From contig VNWV01000001.1 in NCBI GenBank assembly GCA_009801085.1, forward strand, positions 310,001-374,000: a stretch of 64,000 nt of DNA, written 5' to 3'. The notes under the pieces were generated by a model. The model ran no database searches, was not told where the DNA came from, and worked only from the letters and a program-made list of their open reading frames with translations. The number at the start of each line of letters is the position of its first letter. The first letter of the stretch is position 1. Of this stretch, positions 45,785-57,464 are shown in pieces. Position numbers and translations under genes: made by a program. The stretch is from Lasiodiplodia sp. COLG20 (lineage: Eukaryota > Ascomycota > Dothideomycetes > Botryosphaeriales > Botryosphaeriaceae).

Positions 45785-48027
45785 TTACTCCTCGTCCGTG
45801 TCGGTGTCCGTCTCGCTGGTATCCGACTCCTCCTCTCCTTCCGTGTCACTGCCGCTGGACACTTCCACCTGGCGCCTGGGCTTCTTCGTCTCGCCACCCT
45901 TCATGGCCGCCATCTGTCCTGCAATAGTATCTATTCGCTCGTTAGCCTTGTGCTTATCAATCGTCATAGAGCCCTTGAACTTACCCTCATCCGGCTCGCT
46001 AATCTCCTCTTCCTCCTCGATCTCGACCGCCTTCGAAGGGTGGTCGACGACCAGAGTGACATCCATCTTAGTGTCCATACCGACGTAGCTGTCGCACACA
46101 AGGTGCATGGTGAACTTGTACTGGCCCGGTTGGGGCGGAGCACCGAACTGCATCTTCAGAGTCTGGACGTTGTAGGTAGGCTTGCCCTGCTCGTCGAACA
46201 GCGGCTTATCGAACTTGGTGAAGGTGAACGGGGGAACGGCGACCTTGTTCTGCCTGCCGTCGGCCAGGAAAACGTGCCATCTCGGCGAGTGGTCCCTAGC
46301 GAAGTACGGAGCGTATGCGAGCGGGGGCTGACCAGCCAGTTCAGCCTTCTTGGCCTCTTCAGCCTCAGCGCCCTTCTTGCGGCCGTGGAGAGCGTCCAAG
46401 TCGCCTTCCTTGGGATCAACGTCTTCAAGGTCCTTCTCGGAGACCGGAGGAACATTGGTGGAACCAGGAGGAATAATACGGGCCTTGACGACGAACTGAA
46501 CCAAACTGCTGGGGATGATGACCTTTTCGCCCATAACCTTGAAGAAGGCCTTCTCTACGTGCAGGTGCGGGAGCTGGCTGGCAACCTTTTCGGCGGTGGC
46601 GAATTCACTTTCAGACAGAAGACCAGCACCAACTGCACGCTTGCGCCTCTCGTCCACGGGCAAGCCCATGTATTCCTGAACGCTCAAGTGTGTCCTTGCG
46701 TTTTGACCCTCAACTGCGCGAACAATGGCGGGAGTGAAACCGGGAAGCTGGAGAAGCGGCGAAGACTTGGGAGGAATGGCTTGGAGGATATTTTGCGACG
46801 TGTGGTAAGACGACAGAAGAGGCGGGCTGTTGCCGTAGGCGAGAGCAACAGCGAACAAAGCGTCGTTGAGCTTGTGGGCGATAGGCGCAACCTCGAATTT
46901 CTCGGCATTGAGAGTCTGGTCCTCGAGCTCGACACGTCCAAGGTAAGCCCACAACAAGGCAAGTGCTTTCCTGCGCGCGCCTTCATCGAGTTCCTCCAGA
47001 GTCTGACGGTCCTTGACGCTGAGTCCTCCAGCGAGAGGTGACAGCTCACCCTCCTGGAAGAGCTTGGATTCAACCTTGGACAGACCGGCCTCAGCCTTGT
47101 GTCCCTTGAGTGCTTCCTCGAATTCAGTTCCGGTGCTGAGAGCAGAAAGAACGCCGCCTTCGCTCAGATCCGGCTTGTACTCCTTGAAGATGTTACCCGC
47201 GCTAGACACCAGGACCTTCTCCTTGGTGACGCGCTGAGTGCCATACCACCATTTGCCGACCAGGTAAGGGAGAACGACGCCCAGGACAATTCCGTAGCCG
47301 AGCAGAACATATCTGCCGTGGCCCTCGGTGACGATCCACTTGGGGAGAGCAATGCCAATGCTGAAGCTCTGCTTGCCGTCGGGGTGGCCATATTGCAGGT
47401 AGTTGTTGCGGACCTCTTCGTCGGTGAGAGCCTTGAAAGCCTTCGTGTACTCAACCCACTGGTCATTGATGGACTCAATGGTCAGATTCTTGGCCGGATC
47501 GGGTTGCACCTTGTCGGGGTGGTGGGTCAGGGAAAGTTTGCGGTAGTGAGACTTGATCTGCTTCTCGCTCGCGGACTGTGAAATGTTAGCGGAATTCTCT
47601 GCGGCATGCCTCGCGCGTGCTTACTCTAGCGACACCCAGAACGTCATACGGATCCCAGATCTTAGGTACGGTCCTCGCCGTCACGAGCATAAGGTAGACC
47701 ATCCATGCCATGACAAGCCAACCGCCCAGGGCGAAGAGAAACTTGCCCAGCTTGCGCTCCTGCCGGCGCAGCTTCTTGCGCTGACCATCGATAAGGTCGC
47801 CATGTTCGGGGGTGAAATCAGACTGTATTCTCGGAGCGGTATTCTCGAGATCCTTGCTGCGGGTGAGCAGCGAAATGGTTACCGGAATAGTAACCAGACC
47901 GGTGATGGTGGTGACGAAGTACGGGAAGAATTGTCCCTGCAGACGAAGTCAGCATGCTAACTGCGGGTGGCTGGCGGGCGGCGTCGTTTGCGCGGACCTG
48001 TTCGTCATAGTTGTAGTCGGTAGACAT
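45785..48027 (-). CDS. SEC63: ER translocation subunit Sec63 (J-domain protein)
   Basis: Exons 48027-47998, 47936-47625 and 47575-45785 give 710 residues, all introns in phase 0. Donor 1 is GTCCGC, unusual at +3 to +6. Helices are at about 12-35, 74-97 and, after the J domain, near 205-228. The J domain starts WDPYDVLGVARSASEKQIKS and has HPD at 133-135 (LTHHPDKV), facing the ER lumen and recruiting the Hsp70 Kar2/BiP. The cytosolic Sec63 domain includes LLQLPGFTPAIV and VPPFTFTKFDKP. The C-terminus is strongly acidic (GSDTEGEEESDTSETDTDTD), as needed for Sec62 contact in yeast. Sec63 joins the Sec61 channel for post-translational import. Length fits the family. Confidence 0.97.
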
Positions 48028-49092
48028 AATGAACGGCGGTGTCCCGGAGGGACGGTGAGGCGAAAGCGACGGTGCTCAGACGGACAGCGATTTTGCGAGG
48101 ACGGCGAGAGTACTCGAGTGGCTGCGCGGAGAAGTTCAGGCGATGTTGGCCCGGAGATGTGGCATGTTCTGGGCGTCGTATTGGAGGGGACCGGGAAAGT
48201 AGTCGCGCTCGCTTTCAACTGAACAGGTGTCTTGCGCTCGAGCTCCGGCAATGACAGCCCTAACGCCAAGCCCCCACGTGATGACGCGCTGAACACTCTC
48301 CGCGTCGTATCCATCAAAATATACTTTCATTTGGCCACTGGGTGTGCTTTAAGCAATTTCGAGGGCTACATGGCAGCAGTATTCTCGTCAATCAGCCGCA
48401 CTTGCAACGAGAACGTCATTTGTCTTCATGAAAAACCTAATATGTAGAATTTAGAACTTTGTGCTGTCGCTCGCGACGCTCGGAAGCACGGCCTCGCAAC
48501 CGCAGATCGCTCCACTCGCAAAGTCAAAGGCTATCTGGCGTTTGCATGGTTTGGTCAAGAAATTGTCAAGCATAACTGTACATCACTTGTGCCAGCTAGA
48601 ATATCTGACTGTGAGAGCGCATCGTGGAACAGCAGGAGAACACATCAGTGCGAGCCTTGCCCCAAGCATCTCACAGAAGAGCAAAATATTCCGTGTGGCC
48701 GACCCATGCAGTGCGTTGTGTCCAATGTGGAACACGTTATTTCTACTCATGTGCACTGCTTGAACAAGTTGACTGTAGTCCTTGGCGCCAAGCTCTTAAA
48801 TGCAGCCGATTCGAAGTTGCTTTGCGAGTAGAACGCAGAAAACCCAGATTGCAAGAGCGAAGCATCTGTAAAATCAAACTTGCAATTATTTTTCGCGCGC
48901 GTGTGTGAGGTCGAGAGAAGCGCAAAGTGTCGCGGACTGGGCGGCGAGGTGGCCCGAAACGGGAAAGCGCTTGGGCGAACCTCGGAAAAACTAAGCGGCC
49001 GCCCACACTTCTCCAAAAAGCCTCTCTTACTCGCCTCCGCTCAGTGACAACCACGACGACGACCGAAAGCCGACGACGACAAGTTGCCCACC
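48028..49092. promoter_or_regulatory. Divergent region between SEC63 and RPS18
   Basis: About 1.07 kb between two divergent starts, without a supported gene. The RPS18-proximal 100 bp (CCACGACGACGACCG type) are the likely 5' leader. Confidence 0.5.
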
Positions 49093-49680
49093 ATGTGTAT
49101 GTGCCCGATGCGCCCTCACGTACACCCGCGATGCCTTTCCGCTAACATGGATCGCAGCGCTCGTCTCGGGAGAGAAGAGCAACTTCCAGTACATTCTGCG
49201 TCTCCTCAACACCAACGTTGATGGAAAGCAGAAGGTCATGTACGCCCTGACCAAGATCAAGGGTGTTGGCCGCCGCTACTCCAACCTGGTCTGCAAGAAG
49301 GCCGATGTCGACCTCACCAAGCGGTAAAGCGCCACTTCGAGCAGCATGGGAAAAAAGACGGGAAGCTGATACGCGCAAACAGTGCTGGTGAGCTCACTTC
49401 GGAAGAGCTCGAGCGCATCGTCACCATCATCCAGAACCCCACCCAGTACAAGATCCCCACCTGGTTCCTCAACAGGCAACGCGACATTGTCGACGGCAAG
49501 GACTACCAGGTCCTGGCCAACGGTGTCGACTCCAAGCTCCGTGAGGATCTCGAGCGCCTGAAGAAGATCCGCGCCCACCGTGGTCTCCGTCACTACTGGG
49601 GCCTCCGCGTCCGCGGCCAGCACACCAAGACCACTGGTCGCCGTGGCCGCACCGTCGGTGTCTCCAAGAAGAAGGGCTAA
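49093..49680 (+). CDS. RPS18: 40S ribosomal protein S18 (uS13)
   Basis: Exons 49093-49096, 49158-49323 and 49383-49680 give 155 residues. The first exon is only ATG plus T, followed by a GTATGT donor; exon 2 completes [19 protein letters not shown]. Signatures are [57 protein letters not shown] and [18 protein letters not shown]. uS13 sits in the small-subunit head near the P-site tRNA. Reading the ORF without the four-base exon gives a false N-terminus, so splicing defines the start. Confidence 0.97.
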
Positions 49681-50398
49681 AGCTTTGTTGTTTGGGAGTG
49701 GGATTATCGGCGTGGGCATTGGGTTCTGGTGGGAGTCTGCAATTGCTTTACGCATGGTGGCAATGGCGAGGTTGCCTTGTTACGGACAATGAGAGGCTGT
49801 CAGCCGGCTATCACGGCCGGAGATGCAATCCAACATACCTGCAGACATCCCTCAAAAAATACTACCATTTTTGCAAGTCACAATCTGTGCGGGGCGCCGT
49901 CTGACAATCTGTGTCCACTTCTGGAATTCCGAGCAGGTGCAGGGCTGTTGAAACGTTCAAATAGGATGCAGGCTTGGCTCCAGCGGTTGCAGAAACGGTC
50001 CACGTCACCCCCCGGTCCGGCGTCAATATACACTGCAGCGCTCCCCAGAAACCCACCGACGCAGCCAGTCCGGGCGTTTTCTATTTCTGCGCGGCCAGGT
50101 CTTCCCCGATCCCCCATCCCGAGTGATTGGCTTCCCGCCACCTTCAACAATGCACGCCTGCACCCGCTGGCCTCGCAGTGCATTGCATCCTCCGCTACAC
50201 TATGGCCTGAGACGCAGCGTGCGTTTACGATAAGTAAGTGCTGGAGCCCCACGAGTCGGCAGCCTTGCAAGCAGGCCACCTGCGTGCCCTTTCGTGTACT
50301 ACTGACCGGTGAACCTCTTTCTGACAATCAATGTAATCCATCGCATTTCCCTTTAACTTTTCCCACGCCTAAAATATCCCAAAGCCCCTCTCTCCACC
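49681..50398. other. Intergenic stretch
   Basis: These 718 bp hold the RPS18 3' flank and the upstream region of the next plus-strand gene. A possible CT-rich leader (CCCCTCTCTCCACC) ends at the next ATG. No other feature is seen. Confidence 0.45.
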
Positions 50399-51037
50399 AT
50401 GTCTTCCCGGGGGCTCGTCCTCTCCAAATCTCGGTCTCAGATCCTGAGACCGCTCTCGCCAGTCCTCGATGCCGTGACGCGGCTGCTCCGGCCGTCGTCG
50501 GCGCAGTCGACCACCTACTCCAAGACGGGCGCCACGGCCGCCTGGATCTCCAACGACTTCACCATTCCCCCCTCAGGCGGCGGGCCCAACGGCGATGCCG
50601 TAGTGGTGCCCGCCATGCCGGCAGCGCCCCAGCCGCCGCGCACGCCCAACGACGACGACAACCTCGTGCCGGTCGGCTGCTCGTCGTCGCCGTCGACGTG
50701 CGGCTCGACGACCTCATCTAACCTCACCAACAACATGAACTGGTCGACGCCCTCGCAGCGTACTGACGCCGGCATCATCAAGCGGCGCCGCATGCGCCGC
50801 TACCACAACCACAGCGGCTACCCGGCCGTCGTGTACGCGCCCGACCCGCCGCAGCAGAGCGAGCCGCGCACGGTGCTCGAGAAGATCGTGCTCGAGCTGT
50901 TCGACGTGCAGCGGCTGGACTGGATGATGATTGCCGAGCCGCTGCAGCGGCTGTACGGGCTCGACGTCGACAGCGCGGCCGTGCTCGGCATCTTGCAGGA
51001 GAATGGACGCGTGCAGAAGACCATGTGGTGGGATTAA
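50399..51037 (+). CDS. Unrecognised protein with mitochondrial-type N-terminus
   Basis: Single exon, 212 residues, with the ATG in a good context (CACCATGTC). The first 45 residues carry many Arg, Ser and Leu and almost no acidic residues (MSSRGLVLSKSRSQILRPLS), like a mitochondrial presequence. A low-complexity Pro/Asn/Ser middle follows. The last 70 residues look folded and conserved: VLEKIVLELFDVQRLDWMMI, then AEPLQRLYGLDVDSAAVLGI, ending MWWD. I do not recognise the family. Mitochondrial location is inferred from the N-terminus only. Codon bias is strongly toward C/G third positions, supporting a real gene. Confidence 0.65.
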   Translation: MSSRGLVLSKSRSQILRPLSPVLDAVTRLLRPSSAQSTTYSKTGATAAWISNDFTIPPSGGGPNGDAVVVPAMPAAPQPPRTPNDDDNLVPVGCSSSPSTCGSTTSSNLTNNMNWSTPSQRTDAGIIKRRRMRRYHNHSGYPAVVYAPDPPQQSEPRTVLEKIVLELFDVQRLDWMMIAEPLQRLYGLDVDSAAVLGILQENGRVQKTMWWD

Positions 51038-54000
51038 AGAACACCCATCAATCAATCTCCAGAAGAAACAACAAGAAGAAGTCCTTATTTTCCTCAGGAC
51101 TGTAATGATTGCATCACAAGATCGAAGAAAGAGAGGACACACACACACGAACTTGGCTACGAGACGGCGAAGAAAGAGGGGCATTGGGATTTAACCGGAT
51201 TCGCGTCTGTTTCCGCCCAAACACTTCACGAACACTTTCGATACGGGAGACGCCTGGATTTGAGGGCGCGACGAAAGCTCTGGATTAGGTTTTGTCTTGC
51301 TCGCGTTTTTCCCCATGAGTATTTTGTTTCTTCTTCATACCACGCAAATGCGGGTTTCTTTCTCTCTCTTTGGGGCGGCTTGACGTTGAGAACAGGGGAC
51401 AACCAACGACCACACCAACACCACCCATGACGGATCATGATGTTGATGATGACGACGAACCCTTGTTTTAGGCGCTTTGTGTCTTTTTTGCCTTCCGTTG
51501 CGCGCGCGTTCTCGTTTCGCTTTGCTTTGCGCTATGCGCTGATACTACCTTCTACGACTGCTCGCTTTTTTGGCAACACACCACTCTCCTCCTACTCATC
51601 CTCCCGCACCTCCGTCCCGTTCCCGAGCCGGTGGCTGACTGGCCTGCATCTTGCCCCTGCCCCTTCTGCCCCCACTCCGAGAAGGAGAGACGATGATTCC
51701 TCCACACTGTAGACTAATTGGACGGGGGCTGGTGGGGACATGAGGCTGGATTGGAGCCGGGGCTGGTGCCGGGGGCGACTGGCTGGGGCTTTGACTGGCA
51801 ACGACTGGTACAATATTCTTACCGCGCCTGCGCTGTTCAGCTGCAGGCTGCAATGCACTTACACATCCTCCTCTCGGGGGGTGCAAAATACCAACCCCTC
51901 CCAGCAATTACCTTTTGGTTCCTGTCTTCCCTGCGTCTCTCGGGTACGATGGGTACCAATCACCGTGAATTGACGCCATAACGATACGAATGAGCGAAAT
52001 CGGAGGGCGGGAGATAGTGGAAAGTTAGAGGAAGAGAGGCAATATCACGTTTCGCTCAGCTGTCGCACGCATGGGTATCTGGGGATCGTCTAACGAATCC
52101 CGATCGCGCAGCTACTGTTTCGTCTCTACCAAACAACACGAGAGAGAGAGAGAGCCGCCTGGAACCACAGTGGCGGACGGGTATGTATGCTGCAGGCCGG
52201 ATGTGTGCGTTGCGCGTGCGGTTAGATGGTACGCATGGGGTTGGCGGACCTGACTGCTGCGTCGCATGTACATGAAGCAGGAAGCAGCAGCAGCAGCAGC
52301 CCGCCCGCCCGCTTCTGCATCGCGTGCCATGTTCGTCTGTCGTGGCAGGAAGTCAAGCGCCCGCGTATCGGAGTGAGTGGTGGATGAGCTGCAATCGACG
52401 TGGTGGGGATTTTCCTGAAGGATGATGGACCCGGCAACTCGGGTCGAGCCTGGATGCGAGGAAACTCACGAGCAGCCCATTGGAAAGTGGATAGGCAAAC
52501 CGAGGAGATGGAACGATGATCAGTCATTCTCCGAGTCACGGAGAGTAGTGACACGAATTCGCGCGCGCTCTTTCTCGCGCGAGAGATGGCGAGAGAGGCA
52601 CAACACGGTGGCACGGCGGTGTTTGCGTGGACTCAGGAAACACCACAAGCAATCTAAAGGCTATGCAAGTTGCCGCAAATGCGCGGCCTGGGTGGCTTGA
52701 AACGGGCTTGCTGGAACGGGACGGATCGCCGTTCCAGATAGAAACGAGAAGGCAAAATTTTCCCTCGGTTCTGCTTATTTTTTTGTGTTGAGTGGAGCGT
52801 TGGTCGAAAGTGTGCATGTTGCAACGAACCCCGTGTCGTCATGCTAGTGGTTGGGCTGGAGCCGCCAACAAGCTACCGGCAGCGCAGGTGCAGCCGGCGC
52901 CATGCAGGACCAGCAACAACACAAAAAAACCCCTCCTCTGCCCGGCCCTGCGCCCGGCCGCCCCGCTGGATCACGTCCGAAGCCGTCCACTGGACGAGAC
53001 ACGTCCAAACGGAACGGGAGGAAGCACGGCGGGAAAGCGGGGACCGAGGGACGGTCCGGCATTGGGTGGCCGCCGGTGGTTGGAGCAGCAGCGTCACTGC
53101 CCGATTCGGAAGTGCGGCCCATCTCGGGCTGATGCAGATGCGCTTCGGGGTTGAGCTGCGGCCTATCTTGGGCAACATGATGCGGTGAGCTGCGCCTATG
53201 CGATATGTCTCCGTCGCGCTGCCGCTGTGCTCGCCCCAGCGCGCCGCCCGCTGCGCCGACGGACTGGGATGGCTGCGGCGTGCTGGCCGGCAACAACTTT
53301 CGCAGCGTCGCTTAGATCCCGCAGCGCAGGGAATGTGCACGGCTGGGGAATCTCGCATGTGCATACATAACTCTTGTGCAGCAGATATGCACTCTCTGTA
53401 CAGATGTCCCGAATAGTGGGCTCTTGCCTGAAGCGGCGCCCGTTGCTACCTAAACAACCAGCTACCTGCCGTTCTTGAAACCCCTCTTTCCTTCCTCGAT
53501 CATTGTCAACATCCAACATCAACACTGGCCATGTACCATCGTTTCGAGAAGCCACTGAACATCCTTCACTTGGCTTCCTCCCGGGATTTGTCCACTCAAC
53601 CAACACTGGTCTTCCACTCAGGGGTTGCAGCGTAACAGTGAGGACTGGTAATGGACATGGACGCACAGCATGCCCGGAATAAACCATCCAAGTGGGAGTT
53701 TCAACTACCTCGACCTTATTGCAACACCAAGCGAACAGACATGGGATGACCTCCACAACTCCCCGTCCGTCTGTAGTTGAAGGGGCACCGGCCGTTACCC
53801 CTTTCCTCTCCCCAACCTACCCTGGCCACCCGGGCCTTCTGGATCATCTCGAGTATCGGACCTTATCTGGCTTCTGATCCTATACTGTGGACCTTTGAGC
53901 ACGAAGAGAATGCTATCCAAAGAGTTATGGGCAGAAAGAGATGGTTCAAACTATGGAATCTTGATGAATTCGCGCTCAAGGTCACTAACGATAGGACAAG

Positions 54001-55376
54001 ATGGGCTTCACCGTTGGTCCCAGGCCATCATATTCGCCCATTACCGCTACTACGTCTCTTGGAAACTTCCTTTCTGATCCCTTTCGATGGGACTGATCAA
54101 CAGAGCTTGAGCGTCTATGAGGTCGATGGTCCCTCTGCTCTGTCTCGTCAACTACTGGAATCTCAGGGAGCGGAACATGATGAGATCGCCGGAAGACTAT
54201 CTGTGTAGGACACATCCGGGAGGAATAAATCCATGTGAATGAAGTGTGGAAGACTTTCGGAGAGCCCTCACTACGGCATATGACGCTGTCAAGCAGCTAT
54301 TGTCATACAGTTCGGCCGGGCATGCAGGAATATTGGTGAATGGATCATGATCCGAAAGTATCCGATTCTCTATCACATCAGCGCTCGGAATCCGGAACCA
54401 TCATCTGCAGGAATAGGGCGTTGACGCTGCTTGTTCCTACTCAGCCCGGACGAAGGAAAGATCTGCACGAATCAAGAGCGTGTTCGGAAGTAAGAGACAC
54501 AGACACAACCGTTGGACTCTTAAAATAATAAGAAGATGGAAGATCCAGGGAGTGGGTAGTACAGGTGAGTTCCACGTCCGATATCTGGAGCGATATTACT
54601 CATTACTTTCCCATGGGAAGCGGCAGCTCTGACATATCATATAGTCAGGAGGAGCACACACTTTTGAACATGACCTATCGTATCACTGTTACATGTCCAG
54701 GTTCCCTTGTTACTATTTCCGCGCTCGAGTTCCGTTACGAGAGAAGACTTCAATTTACCTACACTGCTTTCGATCCTCCTCAGCTTTGGAGAGTCTACTC
54801 GGACGCGACTCGCGGGCATCTCGCTTATACGGGATTTAGTTGATACTTTTTCTACGCACTTCTATGCATGTTGTAAGGCCCTTCGGCCTGAAACATGTGT
54901 TGCTAAGCTTGATTGGGTTGAAAAGATTTGGAAATACTTGCAAGTACAGGAAATGGGCTTACGAGCACGATTGCTAAGACCCCGCATTGTCGTGCCATGC
55001 TGCACATATTGGAGGCGACAGTGTCACAAGCCACAGGACGGCACGAATACTGTTGGCACAGCCACCAGACATCCAAACGGAGGAATCATTATTTTGGCAC
55101 ACATGCCGTTTATCCTTTGCAACCAAAGCCGAATCCGATTCAGCTCATCCTATACTTGCGTCGCCGTCGCCGTTACCGCCACTATCGCCATCACCACAAT
55201 TTACCACTTCAAGCATACCTTATACTTTGACCGCCACACACTACAACTAGCCAACACAACACTCAGAGACTTGCGTTGAATCTATACTACACTACAGATA
55301 AACAGGGTGGTGCTCTGCAGGTCGTACATCATGAAGAAGGTTTTGTCATCCTCGTTGGTACCACAAGATACTCCAG
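51038..55376. other. 4.3-kb stretch without a supported gene
   Basis: Only simple repeats stand out: (AG)7 at 52141-52154 and (CAG)n at about 52284-52300. Frames at 53777-54208 and 54707-55279 look partly protein-like, for example WFKLWNLDEFALK and LDWVEKIWKYLQVQ. The first begins only at TTG just after a stop, and splice sites joining them into a gene are not convincing. They may be relics. The right end contains the 5' part of the next gene. Confidence 0.45.
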
Positions 55377-56588
55377 GCCTCCTCTGACTCTGCTCAGTCA
55401 AGAAAACGCTCACGCGCGGAGCCCGCTGAAGACAGCTCATCTGACCAGCCCTTAGCAAAGCGCACAAGAAGCGGACGCCTCACAAGCACAACCGCACAAC
55501 GACGGCTCCAACACCGATGCGCAGCCCGCCGCCGCACCACCCAGTCATCATCAAACGCCAGCGGCGGCGGCGGCGGCGGCGGCGGCCCGCACGGCTCCTC
55601 ATCCTCCTCCTCCTCCTCTCGCAAACCCACTGGCCCGTACGAAGTCGAGGGATACTACATGACCGACGCGTGCATCTTCATCCGGCCGAAGGGCTCGCGT
55701 TGCACGTGGAACGACGGCATCCTCCCCAAAGCGTCCGAGTGCGAGACGCTGCTCCTGTGGCAGAACGGCGCCTTGACCTGGGAACCTCTGTCGTATAACC
55801 TCGACAACATACATATCGCGCAGTACGTCCGCACTCTTGAACCGGGACAGAGGCCGGAGGATTACCGTTTCCCCCGCGGCTACCGCACTTCGCGAGAGAG
55901 AGCGCGGCGGACGGTGCTCGCGGCGAGGAAGCGGGCTGAGGGTCTACATCCGTCTTTTTTCGAGGGAGGTGATGGTGATCTTGTGGAGAAGAAAAACGAA
56001 GATGAAGAATTACTCGAGGAAGCCCACGAAGAAGATAGAGATGCGGTAGTAGTAGTAGACGGCGAGCACGACGAGCACGACATCGACGACGACTCCATGA
56101 CGACCATCGCCGTCCCGACCGCCATAGCACCGGTCCTGCAGGCCATCCTGCGCAACTTCACCCTCACTCCTCGTCCCGGGCCGCCTGGTGGCGGCGGCGG
56201 TGTGAGCCGTTCTGCTGCTGCTCCTCCTGCTCCGTCTCCTCTCCCCACTCCCTCCTGCAACGCTTCTTCTCCTCTCCCGCCGAACGGAGCGCCGCCGCCG
56301 CCGCCGCCGCCGCCGCCACTCATGACACCGGACTCCGACGCGATACTCGCGGACTGCGCGGCCCAGATCATCGTCATCGCGGACTCGGATTCGACTTCGT
56401 TCGTGGGATTTTCTGACGAGGAGGAGGACAATCCGGATGTGGATGTGGACGACGACACGCCGGGCCCAGATACGACATCGGAATCTGAATCAGAGCCCGA
56501 GTACTATTCGCCTCAATATTTTGGAGGTCTTGAGGTGACTACGCCGCCGGGATCGCCTTCGAGAGGGTCTGGGTGCACTGGGTGGTGA
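55377..56588 (+). CDS. Chromo-like protein (copy B), 5' end uncertain
   Basis: The frame is open from 55335 to the TGA at 56586-56588. A CAG at 55374-55376 is a possible acceptor, so 55377 is given as the exon start and an upstream first exon is likely; about 403 residues are visible. The N-terminus is basic (AKRTRSGRLTSTTAQRRLQH), then Gly and Ser runs. The core at about 92-150 starts GYYMTDACIFIRPKGS, continues LLLWQNGALTWEPLSYNLDN and IHIAQYVRTL, and ends with DYRFPRGYR. It parallels the core of the protein at 23960-25602 (GYW, WLPLNW, YRFPRDY). LLLW...TWEPL is very like a chromodomain strand. An acidic linker and proline-rich tail follow. Nuclear chromatin function is inferred. The first in-frame ATG is 55659, which would cut the core. 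Confidence 0.65.
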   Translation, partial: ASSDSAQSRKRSRAEPAEDSSSDQPLAKRTRSGRLTSTTAQRRLQHRCAARRRTTQSSSNASGGGGGGGGPHGSSSSSSSSRKPTGPYEVEGYYMTDACIFIRPKGSRCTWNDGILPKASECETLLLWQNGALTWEPLSYNLDNIHIAQYVRTLEPGQRPEDYRFPRGYRTSRERARRTVLAARKRAEGLHPSFFEGGDGDLVEKKNEDEELLEEAHEEDRDAVVVVDGEHDEHDIDDDSMTTIAVPTAIAPVLQAILRNFTLTPRPGPPGGGGGVSRSAAAPPAPSPLPTPSCNASSPLPPNGAPPPPPPPPPLMTPDSDAILADCAAQIIVIADSDSTSFVGFSDEEEDNPDVDVDDDTPGPDTTSESESEPEYYSPQYFGGLEVTTPPGSPSRGSGCTGW

Positions 56589-56685
56589 TGGCTACGGGTG
56601 CGATGGCAAGATGAATGTAGGAGAAATCTCGCATGATGGTTGGATTAATGCTTCAGCTCTATGTATGTGCAGCGCAGAGCCACTG

Positions 56686-56737
<52 letters not shown>

Positions 56738-57464
56738 GTTAGCTGTGGAGTTTGGGGGAGATATGGGATGGACACAAGTTGATGATTAAACACTGGGGAT
56801 TCAGACACGGGACTGGGCCGTATGGTGTGCGGATGGCCTTACACTATTCGCATAGCTATGGATCGTTACCTCAAACAATTGCTGGAGATTTGTCCCCCTT
56901 ATTTTTTTTTTTTTTTTTGAAAAAAGAGAAGAAAAACTGGGCTCCTTCTATGAGCAATCCACGAAGATATCATATGCGCATGTAGGCTTAACCATTATTC
57001 CTGCACGAGTAAATAAAGCAAATGTCCGGACGTAAATGTGGAATCTAAGAATGCACAATATATCCAGAAGTTTACTTCAAATACCTTTATATGGTGCAAT
57101 GTTTGTGGCGAGACGCATCGGGGAGGTGAAGTCATTTCCTGGGTCCTGGACTGGTCGGGTTTTCCCACACTGCTAGGAGCTAGAAAAGCAAGAGTGATAA
57201 AGTATACTAGCGTCTCTCTGGCACAGCGGTCATGAGTTCTCGGCGAATTGGCCAGTTGTTCATGTCTTACATCTTAAAATACATAACTTGCTACCAGCTC
57301 AACAAACAAGCTGTCTCTGATCGTTCATATCGAACGAACCGAGCAAAACCAGGGGAATACATGCGGATAAGCCAACTCGGGAAAAATACATCCATCATCC
57401 AGTGATACATTGAGCTTCTTCTTTCTTCCTTTTCTTTTCTTACTTGTACACATAATATTCTTCC
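56589..57464. other. Intergenic stretch with long poly-T
   Basis: These 876 bp between convergent genes hold the poly-T tract at 56687-56736 and a 17-T run near 56902-56918. No gene is seen. Confidence 0.5.
56687..56736. repeat. Homopolymer run of 50 T
   Basis: Fifty uninterrupted T residues lie about 100 bp past the stop of the chromo-like gene. I see no target-site duplication around it, so a retroposon tail is not supported. The exact length may be an assembly artefact. Confidence 0.9.

Noticed and set aside
45737..47041. 434-codon plus-strand frame opposite SEC63
   Set aside because: Antisense shadow of SEC63 exon 3.
53777..54208. 143-codon plus-strand frame with protein-like middle
   Set aside because: Starts only at TTG immediately after a stop, and no consistent exon joins were found; kept as a possible relic in the intergenic note.
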